Assembly: GCA_964536805.1 (NCBI GenBank)
Contig: CAZHYQ010000006.1
Span: 1 to 64,000, forward strand
From: Longilinea sp964536805
GTDB taxonomy: Bacteria; Chloroflexota; Anaerolineae; Anaerolineales; Anaerolineaceae
Direction of reading: 5' to 3'
DNA: 64,000 nucleotides
The notes beneath the pieces were generated by a model that saw only the letters and a list, made by a program, of their open reading frames with translations, did not search any database and had not been told where the DNA came from. A program made the position numbers and the translations under genes. Shown here piece after piece: positions 7,610 through 16,949 of this stretch (within the stretch, counting starts at the first letter, position 1; every line of letters starts with the position of its first letter).

Positions 7610-9289
7610 TTACCAACCGCTGGCGGTGAAGATCACATCCAGCATTTCCTTCCGTTCATCGCCGGTCATGGGGCGCGGGCGGGTATATTCCTCCAGGCGC
7701 GCGGTCAATAGCTGCGTGCCGATGTAACGGCCATTGTAGAAAATGTGGCGGTCGATGAATTCCCGGGCTGTCCAGTCGGTAATGGCGCCATTTGGCAGCG
7801 TATAACGCATCTGATCAAAGAACAAATTGCCCAGGCCATAATGGATAAAGGCATCATCAAAGAATTCCATTCCCATCGGGTAGTGGGCCTGGCTCCCGCT
7901 GACGATGATGGCACCGCTGTCAGCCAATGCGCGAAAATCTCGTTGCTCCCAATCGAGTGCTTCCGGCCGGTAAGCCTCGTAGTATTGCAGGGTAACAATG
8001 GGCAAATAACCTTCGGCGCGCAATCGGCTAATTTGATCCTTGATCCATTCGTAATCATCGCAAGGCGCAGCCCCTGCCTTGCTGTCGGTTGCCCAGACGT
8101 TGGGGGGACCAGCCGGATTGCAGCCGATGAAAGCCAGCTGGTTGCCGTGATCTTCCACCAACAGCGGCTGCCTGGCTTCCACCAGATTATATCCCCCGGC
8201 AAAATAACGGAATCCCAATTGATTGTAGAGATCCAAGGTGTATACCAGCGGCCCGCGCCCGTAGTCATTCAGATGGTTGCCGCTCAGTTCGACAATATCC
8301 ACCCCGGCGGCGGTCAACAACTGAACGTAATCAGGCTGCGAACACATCTGCAGGCTGGTATCGCTATAATGCGCCTGCGGACAGGATTCGGAAAAGGAAA
8401 CCTCATTGCTGACATGGGTCAGGTCTGCCGTCGTCAACCAGTCCAAAATGCTGCTGGCCGGATACTCAATCCCTTTGATATTCATGGTGGCGGCGGTGGC
8501 GCGGACCAGGGCAGTCACGCCGGTCATCACCAGCACCGTCAATTGGTTCTCGTCGCGGTTGCTAATTGGATGTTGCAAGGCTGATTCCGCGTAGGAACCG
8601 AAAAGCGAGAAGTAAACTGCCAGAGGATAGGCAGCCGCATCCAACCCCCGCAGCAACGGATTTTGCCCATCGATGCTGATCACTTTCCATAGAGGCCCAA
8701 GCTGCTCGAATGGCAATATCGCCCAGGCGCTTTCTCCGTCGCGTAATTGCTCCAATTCATTGATATCATTGGCTATACGCAATTGGTTGATGTCTGGAGG
8801 ACCCCACAAGAACTTAAAAGCGTGCAAGGTGGAATTCGTTAGCGCCAGAGGCACATCTCCAAAGGGTTGAGCTGCCTCGCCGCGCCAAAAGGATTGCAAG
8901 TCCGATAATGAGACATCGTCCTGCAGAGTTGCGAAAGGCGCGGCCAGCACATAAATCCAGCGGATAGGCGCGTTGGTTTCACTGGAGGGTTCCAGCCGCG
9001 ACTTGGCCTGGTCAGGCGAACCGACCACGGTCAGATCTGCCGGTAAGGCCAGGCCCGCAACCAACGCTTCTGGAACCGCCGGGTCAATCCACAATCCCTG
9101 TTCTTCCACAGTTGGCGTCATTGTGACGGTCGGGAGGGGTTGAAACGGCGTGACACTGGCTTCATGACTCTCGGGTGTTGGCGTGAATCCGATCGCGGCA
9201 GTTGAAAGGCCCCGGCTGGTAGGCAGGTTGCAGCAGGTCAGAAGCATGACCAGGATTAAGCCAATGAAATTTGCGCGCTTATTTTTCAC
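7610..9289 (-). CDS. Exported CapA-like phosphatase-fold protein, downstream paralogue
   Basis: A 559-residue protein. The N-terminal signal ends in LLTCCN, an imperfect lipobox, then a Pro/Thr-rich linker. Residues about 60-240 resemble a periplasmic binding protein of the PstS type (LSDLQSFWRGEAAQPFG). The C-terminal half matches the CapA poly-gamma-glutamate-synthesis/metallophosphatase domain: LTHVSNEVSFS, then VDIVELSGNHLNDYG with the metal-site GNH, then IVSGSQAHYPMGMEF. CapA in Bacillus acts in polyglutamate capsule export. No capB or capC is near, so capsule synthesis is not supported. It overlaps the upstream paralogue by 11 bases. Confidence 0.75.
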   Translation of the reverse strand: MKNKRANFIGLILVMLLTCCNLPTSRGLSTAAIGFTPTPESHEASVTPFQPLPTVTMTPTVEEQGLWIDPAVPEALVAGLALPADLTVVGSPDQAKSRLEPSSETNAPIRWIYVLAAPFATLQDDVSLSDLQSFWRGEAAQPFGDVPLALTNSTLHAFKFLWGPPDINQLRIANDINELEQLRDGESAWAILPFEQLGPLWKVISIDGQNPLLRGLDAAAYPLAVYFSLFGSYAESALQHPISNRDENQLTVLVMTGVTALVRATAATMNIKGIEYPASSILDWLTTADLTHVSNEVSFSESCPQAHYSDTSLQMCSQPDYVQLLTAAGVDIVELSGNHLNDYGRGPLVYTLDLYNQLGFRYFAGGYNLVEARQPLLVEDHGNQLAFIGCNPAGPPNVWATDSKAGAAPCDDYEWIKDQISRLRAEGYLPIVTLQYYEAYRPEALDWEQRDFRALADSGAIIVSGSQAHYPMGMEFFDDAFIHYGLGNLFFDQMRYTLPNGAITDWTAREFIDRHIFYNGRYIGTQLLTARLEEYTRPRPMTGDERKEMLDVIFTASGW

Positions 9290-10973
9290 TCAACCAGCCG
9301 CTTTCTACAAACACTTTTTCAAGCATGGCCTGTCGTTCTTCAGTTGTCATCAGGCGCGGTTGGGCGTAATCTTCCAATTTTATCGTAAACAACTCGGTAC
9401 TGATCAGTTTGCCTTCGTAAAAAACGCTTCGGTCCAAAAAACCTCGGCTCGAGCCAAAATCCATCTGGTCAAAAAAGGTGTTGCCAAGCCCGTAATGGAC
9501 CAGGGTATCGCCTTCAAAGGCAAATCCCTGGGGAAAATGAGATTGGCTTCCGCTGATCAAGACCGCACCGGCTTTGGCCATCCGTTCGGAAATGACGCGC
9601 TGGGCGGAGGTGGGTTTATAGTCATAAACCTCGATGTGTTGGATGGTGACAACCGGCAAGTAACCGTCTGCTCTCAGTGACTTTATCTGCGTTTCCATCC
9701 AGTCATAATCGCACTGCGCCGAGCCGGGAGTCGCCGCGGTGGCCCAATCCGCTTCAGGTCCGGCTGGATTGCAGCCGATGAAGGCCAATTTATTTCCCTT
9801 TATTTCCACTTTATAGGGTTGCCTGGCCTGTTCCTGCGTCCAACCGCCTCCGTAGGTCGCATACCCGTGCGTTTTATACAGGTTGAGCGTTTCCGAAAAT
9901 GCATCCGTTCCCCAATCCAGCAGGTGGTTGCCGGTCAGTTCGATGACATCCGCCCCGACCGCTTCCAACACCTGAATGTAGGCTGGGCTGGTGCAAAACC
10001 GCAGGCTGCCGCGCAGCGGTTTGGCAGGCGGGCATAGCGAATAGAAAGACACCTCGTTGCTGATGTGGGTCAAATCCGCCGACTTCAACAAATCGCCGAT
10101 CTTTCCCGCCGGATAAAGGACGCCTTTTTCCTCCATCCGCAGCGCCATTTGGCGGACCATGGCCGTTGTTCCGGTCATGAACACCCGCGCCAGGTGGTCT
10201 GGATTGCGATTGCCGGCGAAGTGAATTGATGCAGCGGCTTCCGGCAAGGCGGCGTCAGCCTTTGTTTCCCATCCAATCGTGGCTCTGAGCGGATATTGGT
10301 TCACATCCAGCGCCGGGTCCAACGGCGTCAGTCCGTCCACTGCGATAACCTTCCAGCGCGGCACCAGATCTTCAAACGGAACAATGGCCCAGCCGGGGCG
10401 TTCCGCCCAGGCGGTATCCGCCAATTTTTCTGACGAGACGATATTGATCGCAGTCTTTCCTGGTTGTCCCCACAGCGCTTTCAAAGCAGCGGCCGTTTCT
10501 GCAGACATCAATAAGGGTGCCTGGTCGAAAGGTTCAGCGGATTCCCCATTCCAGGTAGCCCTTAGGGTGGCCGAACTGACCTCATCGGTTATGGTCGGAA
10601 ATGGCGCAACCAGGACGAAAATCCATTGTGCCGAATTCTCTTTTACGTCCTGCTTGGAACTCCAGCCAAGCCGCAGATCAGCCTGGTCAGCCTTTGAACT
10701 CTGGAAACCGGCGGGGAACTGTAATGAATTGCGAAACGATGCCGGTAAATCCGGATCCACCCAGACCCGAAGCGGCGCCGGCGTCGGCGTTGCCGTAGCT
10801 GTGTTGGTAGGAGAAATGGTACTGCTTGGAATTGGAGACAGGGTTTTCTGGACAAGCAAGGTCGGTTGAACAACCGGCGCGCAACCGGAAACAATCAAAA
10901 TCAATACCAAAACCGGAACCCATTTCAAGTGGAGCGATTCAGGCAAGATTTTCTCCCACGAAGAAATCAGCAT
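9279..10973 (-). CDS. CapA-like lipoprotein, upstream paralogue
   Basis: A 564-residue lipoprotein with a clean lipobox (VSGC) after one hydrophobic helix, then a Thr/Pro linker. The layout matches its neighbour: a binding-protein-like region (LRATWNGESAEPFDQAP) followed by a CapA-like domain (LTHISNEVSFYSLCPP, VIELTGNHLLDWG, LISGSQSHFPQGFAF). The order and spacing of motifs show a tandem duplication. The start codon of the next copy lies inside the end of this gene, so both are probably made from one transcript. Substrate unknown; the outer face of the membrane is expected. Confidence 0.78.
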   Translation of the reverse strand: MLISSWEKILPESLHLKWVPVLVLILIVSGCAPVVQPTLLVQKTLSPIPSSTISPTNTATATPTPAPLRVWVDPDLPASFRNSLQFPAGFQSSKADQADLRLGWSSKQDVKENSAQWIFVLVAPFPTITDEVSSATLRATWNGESAEPFDQAPLLMSAETAAALKALWGQPGKTAINIVSSEKLADTAWAERPGWAIVPFEDLVPRWKVIAVDGLTPLDPALDVNQYPLRATIGWETKADAALPEAAASIHFAGNRNPDHLARVFMTGTTAMVRQMALRMEEKGVLYPAGKIGDLLKSADLTHISNEVSFYSLCPPAKPLRGSLRFCTSPAYIQVLEAVGADVIELTGNHLLDWGTDAFSETLNLYKTHGYATYGGGWTQEQARQPYKVEIKGNKLAFIGCNPAGPEADWATAATPGSAQCDYDWMETQIKSLRADGYLPVVTIQHIEVYDYKPTSAQRVISERMAKAGAVLISGSQSHFPQGFAFEGDTLVHYGLGNTFFDQMDFGSSRGFLDRSVFYEGKLISTELFTIKLEDYAQPRLMTTEERQAMLEKVFVESGWLSEK

Positions 10974-10997
10974 TAATCATTCAGCATTCAGCCCTGA

Positions 10998-11003
10998 ATT
11001 ATA
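10998..11003 (-). promoter_or_regulatory. -10 box of the CapA-like pair
   Basis: TATAAT on the minus strand at 11003-10998 lies 24 bases before the ATG at 10973. No convincing -35 is visible. A 7-base inverted repeat (CAGGCTG/CAGCCTG, 11019-11038) lies between this and the divergent thiolase promoter. Confidence 0.5.
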
Positions 11004-11062
11004 CATTACTCCTCCCGGCAGGCTGATCCGCCAGCCTGATAGCTCCTGACAGTTTTTTCTAC

Positions 11063-11068
11063 TATAAT
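11063..11068 (+). promoter_or_regulatory. -10 box of the thiolase gene
   Basis: TATAAT at 11063-11068, with a Shine-Dalgarno AAGGA near 11089 ahead of the ATG at 11102. The -35 is weak. Confidence 0.5.
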
Positions 11069-11101
11069 TTTGAAAGAAGTACCTGAAAAAGGATAACAAC
11101 C

Positions 11102-12259
11102 ATGCGCGAAGTCGCGGTTTTGGGTATTGGTCAAACGAAAGTGGAAGAGCAATGGGATAAATCGCTGCGCGAGCTAGCCGGCGAAGCCGTCCTGGCGGCG
11201 ATGGATGACGCCCATCTCTCGGCGGTTGACTCCATTTTTGTTGGCAACATGATGTCCGGCTCAGCCAACCGGCAACAACACCTGGGTGCCTACATCGCGG
11301 ATTGGGTGGGCATGCGCTATGCCGAAGCGTTGCGCATCGAGGCAGCCTGCGGTTCAGGCGCGGCGGCCTTTCGCAGTGCAGTCATGGCGGTTGCCTCCGG
11401 CGCGGTGGAAACTGCGATTGCGGTGGGCGTCGAGAAAATGACAGACTCGCCCGGTGCGGAGATTACGGCGGAACTGGCCACGGCAGCAGACGCGGACTAT
11501 GAAGCCGGACAGGGACTTTCGTTTGTTGCCATCAATGCACTGATCATGCGCCGCTACATGTTTGAATACGGCTGGAAGAAAGATGACTTTGCACCTTTTT
11601 CGATCAACGCGCATGCCAACGGCGTCCACAATCCATTTGCCCGCTTTCATGAGCCGCTGGACGAGAAGGGTTACCAGCGCGCGCCGATGGTCGCCGACCC
11701 GATCAATTTGATGGATGCATCACCGATGGGCGACGGCGCAGCCGCGGCCCTAATCGTCCCGGTGGAACGGATTTACCGCCAGCCTGGCGTTCCGCTCATC
11801 AAAGTCGCCGGTTCCGCGGCTTCTACCGACACCATCGCCGTGCATGACCGCCGCGATCCGCTCTGGCTGGCGGCCGCCGAGCGTTCCGCCCGCCAGGCTT
11901 ATGCCCAGGCCGGTATCGAACCTGGAGATATCGATGTGTTTGAATTGCACGATGCTTTCAGCATTATGGCGGCCCTTTCCCTGGAGGCAGCGGGGTTCGC
12001 CGAACGCGGCCAGGGACCCCGCCTTGCGCTAAATGGCGAAATCCGGCCCAACGGACGCATTCCCATTGCCACCCGCGGCGGGTTAAAGGCCCGCGGACAT
12101 CCGGTCGGCGCCACGGGCATGTACCAGATCGTTGAGGTGGTTCAACAACTGCGCGGGGTTTGCGGTGAAACCCAGGTTCCCGGCGCGAAAATTGGCATGG
12201 CGCAAAACATCGGCGGCAGCGGATCGAATATTTTGGCCCATATTTTCAAAGTTGAATAA
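11102..12259 (+). CDS. Thiolase family protein (SCP2-thiolase/acetyl-CoA acyltransferase-like)
   Basis: A 385-residue thiolase-fold protein of the SCP2/archaeal type. EAACGSGAAAF places the acyl-accepting Cys83 and ARGHPVGATG carries the catalytic His near the C-terminus. Such enzymes form or cleave beta-ketoacyl-CoA. Members of this subgroup often sit beside a DUF35 zinc/OB-fold partner and HMG-CoA synthase, as in the mevalonate pathway, but neither is present here. Fatty-acid degradation or an isolated acetyl-CoA acetyltransferase is therefore equally possible. Confidence 0.85.
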   Translation: MREVAVLGIGQTKVEEQWDKSLRELAGEAVLAAMDDAHLSAVDSIFVGNMMSGSANRQQHLGAYIADWVGMRYAEALRIEAACGSGAAAFRSAVMAVASGAVETAIAVGVEKMTDSPGAEITAELATAADADYEAGQGLSFVAINALIMRRYMFEYGWKKDDFAPFSINAHANGVHNPFARFHEPLDEKGYQRAPMVADPINLMDASPMGDGAAAALIVPVERIYRQPGVPLIKVAGSAASTDTIAVHDRRDPLWLAAAERSARQAYAQAGIEPGDIDVFELHDAFSIMAALSLEAAGFAERGQGPRLALNGEIRPNGRIPIATRGGLKARGHPVGATGMYQIVEVVQQLRGVCGETQVPGAKIGMAQNIGGSGSNILAHIFKVE

Positions 12260-12333
12260 TCTTTTGCGGTGAATTATCCTTTACAAGCCATCACGACTGG
12301 CGAAAACAGCCGGTTGCGTGTAAGATTGCGGGC

Positions 12334-13188
12334 ATGATTTCCACCTCCGCGCTCAGCCAATACCGTTCACTAACCTACAACACCGCCTCCGGCATGCGGC
12401 TTAAGTCAGCCGATGACGCGGTAGCGTTTATCAACCAACGCGGGTTCGCCTATTTCTGGCCGATCAAGGGCGTCACCCTGCCCAGCCTGTGGGCCGCGGC
12501 GGCAGGCGACCGGCCGGTGGCCGATGAACATGACGATCCGGGCCATGTGACCTGGGGTTGGAAGGACGAACTTCTGCCGATGAAGGTGTGGTATTACGCC
12601 CGCGTATTGCGCCGGAAAAATACCCTGCTTTCCCTTGAAGCGCTGCCTTATTTCTATGCCCTTTCGCCGAATTACGGCGACCCTGAAAAGGATTACCTTG
12701 ACCAGTATGAGCAGGGCCAATTAACCAATGAAGCCCGCCAGATCTACGAAGCACTCCTGCGAAAAGGTCCGCTGGATACGATCTCGCTGCGTAAAGAAGC
12801 GCGCCTGACCGGCAGCGATTCCCGCTTCAACCGCGGTTTGGAGGACCTCCAGATCGAATTGAAAGTGCTGCCAATGGCGGTAACCGAAGCTGGCGCCTGG
12901 AATTATGCCTTCCAGTACGATATTGTCCCGCACCATTTTCCGAAATTGATCGAACAGGCCGGCGCCATCAGCGAACCGCAAGCCCGCCGCTGGATCCTGG
13001 AACGCTACTTTACATCGGTCGGCGCAATTGAAAAGCGCGAGGTCGTCCGCCTTTTCGCCTGGCGGCCGGAAGCGCTCGAGCGCACATTGAATGCCATGGT
13101 CTCGGACGGCTTCCTGACAGCCGATGTCGAGGTGGAAGACAGCCCGCATAAGCACCTCGCCCTTACGTCCCTGGCAAAAGCCATATAA
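12334..13188 (+). CDS. AlkZ/YcaQ-related winged-helix protein
   Basis: A 284-residue protein without membrane segments. The start YRSLTYNTASGMRLKS and the phrase FAYFWPIKGVTLPSLW, followed by tandem winged-helix-like parts (LRKGPLDTISLRKEARL and FTSVGAIEKREVVRLF), recall the AlkZ/YcaQ DNA-glycosylase superfamily, which unhooks crosslinked DNA. I cannot see the superfamily's catalytic QxQ motif, so activity is doubtful. The ATG follows a TAAGAT box by 7 bases with no ribosome site, so it may be leaderless. Confidence 0.5.
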   Translation: MISTSALSQYRSLTYNTASGMRLKSADDAVAFINQRGFAYFWPIKGVTLPSLWAAAAGDRPVADEHDDPGHVTWGWKDELLPMKVWYYARVLRRKNTLLSLEALPYFYALSPNYGDPEKDYLDQYEQGQLTNEARQIYEALLRKGPLDTISLRKEARLTGSDSRFNRGLEDLQIELKVLPMAVTEAGAWNYAFQYDIVPHHFPKLIEQAGAISEPQARRWILERYFTSVGAIEKREVVRLFAWRPEALERTLNAMVSDGFLTADVEVEDSPHKHLALTSLAKAI

Positions 13189-13371
13189 TTCAATCTACCA
13201 AGTTTATCCCCGGTCATAAAAACCCTCCTACTGTTTGGTCATAAAGGGATGCGATCTGCGCGACCCCGGTGCGCATGCGTCGCCTGCTCGTCCAGATAAC
13301 CGCCGTGTCGAAGGCTTGATGTTCGGATAAAAGCTGCTGTTGATTAATGGGGCGGATGAGCGCGGCATTGG

Positions 13372-13377
13372 TATAAT
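13372..13377 (+). promoter_or_regulatory. -10 box of the large GH13 gene
   Basis: TATAAT at 13372-13377, predicted start near 13384. A strong ribosome site (GGAGGGG, from 13407) precedes the ATG at 13416. No clear -35. The rest of the 227-base gap (13189-13415) shows no gene. Confidence 0.5.
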
Positions 13378-13415
13378 GACATAGGTGGTTATCTTTCCGG
13401 CTAGACGGAGGGGTT

Positions 13416-16400
13416 ATGTTGGAATTTCATATCTCACGGCTCGCGCGCGATCGTTATCAATTCGACCAGGGTTTATTCTCTTTCAACGGCAATGTCATCC
13501 TGGCCAATTTTCACGCCGCCCGGATCTTTGCCCAGAAAATCAATCAAAAACGGGATTTGATGCAATTTCCCGAGAAGGCTGTTAAAGCCGGCCAGATCAA
13601 TGCCATGGGCCTGATCGACGAGATCCTGCACCTGGTTATGTTCCTATACCGCCAGCAGAAATCTCCCCAGGTGATGGAACAGGCATTGTCCTACCTGGAT
13701 GCTCAATTCACCCAAGCAGAAGTTGACCGCGCGCTGCTGCGCTTCACCACCGATTTTCCGCCGGTGGCAGTCTACCAGGGGCAGCTCAGCGTGGCGGAAT
13801 ACTTGAGCGGTGCCACGGATGGCGCTTCAAACCGTGCCATCGCGCTGGAAGAAATGCTCATGCTCTGGGTGGCCAATCGCAATCCGGCGGTCGAGCCCTT
13901 CACTGAGCTGTTCGACGATGAAAATTTGGCTGCCGAGACCGGCTACAAGAAAATTCAAAGTGCGCTCTACAAATTCTTTGAGGAACAGCCGCCTTTTGGG
14001 CCTGATCAACAGAATCTCATCGACATGCTGCGCAGCCCGGCCGTGGCGGTGCCCTATTCGCTTTCCGGACAGTTGGAATACATCCGCGAACGCTGGTCGG
14101 AATTGCTGGGAAAATACCTCTACCGCCTGCTCAGCAGCCTGGATCTGATCAAAGAAGAGAGCCGCATGGTGTTCGCGGGCGGCGGGCCTGGCCCGACCCA
14201 GATCCCGGTCTACGACCGGGCAGCCTATGGCGGCGAAGTGGAAGCCTTCAGCCCTGACCGCGAGTGGATGCCGCGGCTGGTTTTGATGGCCAAGAACTCA
14301 TTCGTCTGGCTCGATCAACTTACCAAAAAATACCAGCGCTCCATCCAACACCTTGACCAGATTCCCGATGAAGAACTGGAAACGCTGGCACGGGAAGGAT
14401 TTACCGGCTTGTGGCTGATTGGCCTGTGGGAACGCAGCAAGGCCTCAGCCACCATCAAGCAGTTGTGCGGCAATCCGGATGCAATCGCGTCGGCTTACTC
14501 CCTGGCGGATTACCGCATTGCCGATGAACTGGGCGGCGAAGGGGCCTATCAGAACCTGCGCGAACGGGCCTGGCGCTTTGGCATCCGCCTTGCCAGCGAT
14601 ATGGTCCCCAACCATATGGCCATCGATTCCACCTGGGTGATCAATCATCCCGACTGGTTCGTCCAGCTTGATTACTGCCCTTACCCTTCTTACTCCTTCA
14701 ACAGCCAGGACCTGTCGCCTGACAGCCGCGTCAGCGTAATGGTGGAAGACCATTATTACGACCGCACCGATGCCGCCGTGGTCTTCAAGTATTATGACCA
14801 CCGCGACGGAAAGACGCGCTATATCTACCATGGTAACGACGGCACCAGTATGCCATGGAACGATACCGCTCAACTCAATTACCTCAACGCGGCCGTCCGC
14901 GAAGCTGTCATCCAGACCATTCTGGATGTGGCGCGGCGCTTTCCCATCATCCGTTTCGACGCGGCCATGACCCTGGCCAAAAAGCACTACGAGCGCCTGT
15001 GGTACCCGGAACCGGGCAGCGGCGGCGCCATCCCCAGCCGGTCGGATCATGCACTGACCAAGGAACAATTTGAAGCAGCTTTCCCGGTGGAATTCTGGCG
15101 CGAGGTGGTCGATCGCGTTGCCAGGGAAGTGCCTGATACATTGCTGCTGGCCGAGGCATTCTGGTTGATGGAAGGTTACTTTGTGCGGACGCTCGGTATG
15201 CACCGGGTCTACAATTCGGCATTTATGAACATGCTGCGCAACGAGGATAACGCCGGTTACCGCACATTGATGAAAAACACGCTGGAATTCGATCCGGAAA
15301 TCCTTAAGCGCTATGTCAATTTCATGAACAACCCGGACGAGAAGACCGCCATTGAGCAGTTTGGCAAGGGCGACAAATACTTCGGAATTTGCACCATCAT
15401 GTCCACGCTGCCAGGGCTCCCCATGTACGGTCACGGCCAGATCGAAGGCTTTTCCGAGAAATACGGCATGGAATTCAAACGCGCCTATTGGGAAGAAACG
15501 CCTGATCCCTACTTGCTGGAACGGCACCAACGGGAAATTTTCCCGCTATTGCACCGCCGGGCAATCTTTGCCGGGGTGGAAAATTTCAGACTGTATGATT
15601 TCTTCACGCCGGATGGCGGCGTTGACGAAAATGTCTACGCGTATTCCAACGGTTTGGGTCAGGAGCGCGCCCTGGTTGTTTACAACAACCGTTTTGACTC
15701 CACCCGCGGGTGGATCAAATCCTCGACGAATGTCGCGGTAAAGGGTGCGGACGGAGAGCGGCGAATGCTGCAAAGCACGTTGGCACAAGGCCTTAGCCTG
15801 CACCCTGGCGAAAACAAGTATGTCATTTTCCAGGATCAGGTCTCCCATTTGGAATATATCCACCCAAGCCTCGATCTGCGTGATAAAGGTCTCTTCCTGC
15901 AACTGAACGGTTATAAAGTGCATGTCTTTATGAATATCCGCGAAGTCGAGGACAATGAATGGCATACCTACCAGCAGGTTTGCGCCTATTTGAACGGCCG
16001 CGGCGTACCGGCTGTCGAGGAAGCTATGCAGGAATTGGCTTTACAGCCCGTTCAAACTCCTTTCCAACAAATTGCCAATCCGGGTTATTTCGGATATTTG
16101 ATGGAAAACCGCGTTTCAGAGAAAAACCTGACTGTTTCTGCAAATGTGTTGGATGAAGCCGAAAGGAAACTTGCCAATCTGCTCGATGGAATTGGCTACC
16201 TGCAACACGCCGGCGCAAACCGGGAGGAAATCCTGGCAGAAGCCCGCAAGGGATTGGAATTCATCCTGGTCTTGCCGCAGTTGGACAAGAAGCAGCCTTT
16301 GAAGGGGAAAGCTCTGCAAAAGGCCTTTGAGGCGCTGCGTCAGGATATCGACGGACAACCGTTGGAATCCTGGTTTGTGATGGTGGGCTGGGTTTTCACC

Positions 16401-16880
16401 CATGCCCTGGGCAAACTCGTCACTCAAGAAGGATATGCCGAACAAAGCCAGAGCTGGTTTGACGAATGGAAGTTTGGTAAAAACCTGGCGGATTGCGCGG
16501 TTCAAATGGGGCTCGAGGAAGAAGCCGCCTGGCGCTTAACTGCCACCATCCGCCTGATGATCGGCCAACAGGGCTGGTACAGCCGCCTGGGAAGCCTTTC
16601 TACCCGTCAAATCCTGGAAGATTGGTTGAACAATACCGAAATCCAGCAATTCCTGGGAATCAACCGCTTCAAGGATGTGCTGTGGTTTAATCAGGAAGCC
16701 TTCAACCATTTGGCAAACCGGATGAACCTGCTGGCACTGCTCGATGCAGCCTCCAATCCGAAAGCCAGTGCGGCAGAATGGATCGAGACGCTGGTTGGCA
16801 GTGCCGAAATTGCCCGCAATTTGCGGGCAGCTGCAGAAGTATCGGAATACCGGGTGGCAAAATTGCTGGAAGCTGCCTGA
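13416..16880 (+). CDS. Very large alpha-amylase-family (GH13) protein
   Basis: A 1154-residue protein with no signal peptide, so probably cytoplasmic. An N-terminal helical domain of about 330 residues precedes a GH13 barrel: region I DMVPNH (395-400), region II IIRFDAAM with nucleophile Asp515, region III LLLAEAF with acid Glu580, region IV FMNNPDE with Asp641. Pro replaces the usual His of NHD, as also seen in GlgE-like maltosyltransferases. LPGLPMYGHGQ follows. The last 350 residues are helical and unassigned. It probably acts on alpha-1,4-glucans or glucosyl phosphates; hydrolase versus transferase cannot be settled. Ends before a clear terminator. Confidence 0.75.
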   Translation: MLEFHISRLARDRYQFDQGLFSFNGNVILANFHAARIFAQKINQKRDLMQFPEKAVKAGQINAMGLIDEILHLVMFLYRQQKSPQVMEQALSYLDAQFTQAEVDRALLRFTTDFPPVAVYQGQLSVAEYLSGATDGASNRAIALEEMLMLWVANRNPAVEPFTELFDDENLAAETGYKKIQSALYKFFEEQPPFGPDQQNLIDMLRSPAVAVPYSLSGQLEYIRERWSELLGKYLYRLLSSLDLIKEESRMVFAGGGPGPTQIPVYDRAAYGGEVEAFSPDREWMPRLVLMAKNSFVWLDQLTKKYQRSIQHLDQIPDEELETLAREGFTGLWLIGLWERSKASATIKQLCGNPDAIASAYSLADYRIADELGGEGAYQNLRERAWRFGIRLASDMVPNHMAIDSTWVINHPDWFVQLDYCPYPSYSFNSQDLSPDSRVSVMVEDHYYDRTDAAVVFKYYDHRDGKTRYIYHGNDGTSMPWNDTAQLNYLNAAVREAVIQTILDVARRFPIIRFDAAMTLAKKHYERLWYPEPGSGGAIPSRSDHALTKEQFEAAFPVEFWREVVDRVAREVPDTLLLAEAFWLMEGYFVRTLGMHRVYNSAFMNMLRNEDNAGYRTLMKNTLEFDPEILKRYVNFMNNPDEKTAIEQFGKGDKYFGICTIMSTLPGLPMYGHGQIEGFSEKYGMEFKRAYWEETPDPYLLERHQREIFPLLHRRAIFAGVENFRLYDFFTPDGGVDENVYAYSNGLGQERALVVYNNRFDSTRGWIKSSTNVAVKGADGERRMLQSTLAQGLSLHPGENKYVIFQDQVSHLEYIHPSLDLRDKGLFLQLNGYKVHVFMNIREVEDNEWHTYQQVCAYLNGRGVPAVEEAMQELALQPVQTPFQQIANPGYFGYLMENRVSEKNLTVSANVLDEAERKLANLLDGIGYLQHAGANREEILAEARKGLEFILVLPQLDKKQPLKGKALQKAFEALRQDIDGQPLESWFVMVGWVFTHALGKLVTQEGYAEQSQSWFDEWKFGKNLADCAVQMGLEEEAAWRLTATIRLMIGQQGWYSRLGSLSTRQILEDWLNNTEIQQFLGINRFKDVLWFNQEAFNHLANRMNLLALLDAASNPKASAAEWIETLVGSAEIARNLRAAAEVSEYRVAKLLEAA

Positions 16881-16903
16881 GCACTAACGCCAATCAATAA
16901 ATC

Positions 16904-16942
16904 CCAGGCCTGGTTATTTTTGAATCAGGCCTGGTTTTATTT
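16904..16942 (+). terminator. Terminator after the large GH13 gene
   Basis: CCAGGCCTG (16904-16912) pairs with CAGGCCTGG (16926-16934), followed by TTTTATTT. Each arm is itself palindromic (CAGGCCTG), so the arms also read as a direct repeat. Confidence 0.7.
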
Positions 16943-16949
16943 CCGCTTG

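Noticed and set aside
7610..10973. A polyglutamate capsule cluster
   Set aside because: Only CapA-like domains are present; no CapB ligase or CapC-type gene is nearby, and the domain order differs.
14445..15530. Long open frame on the minus strand opposite the large GH13 gene
   Set aside because: It lies wholly inside a gene with clear catalytic motifs on the other strand and has no recognisable domain, so it is a shadow.
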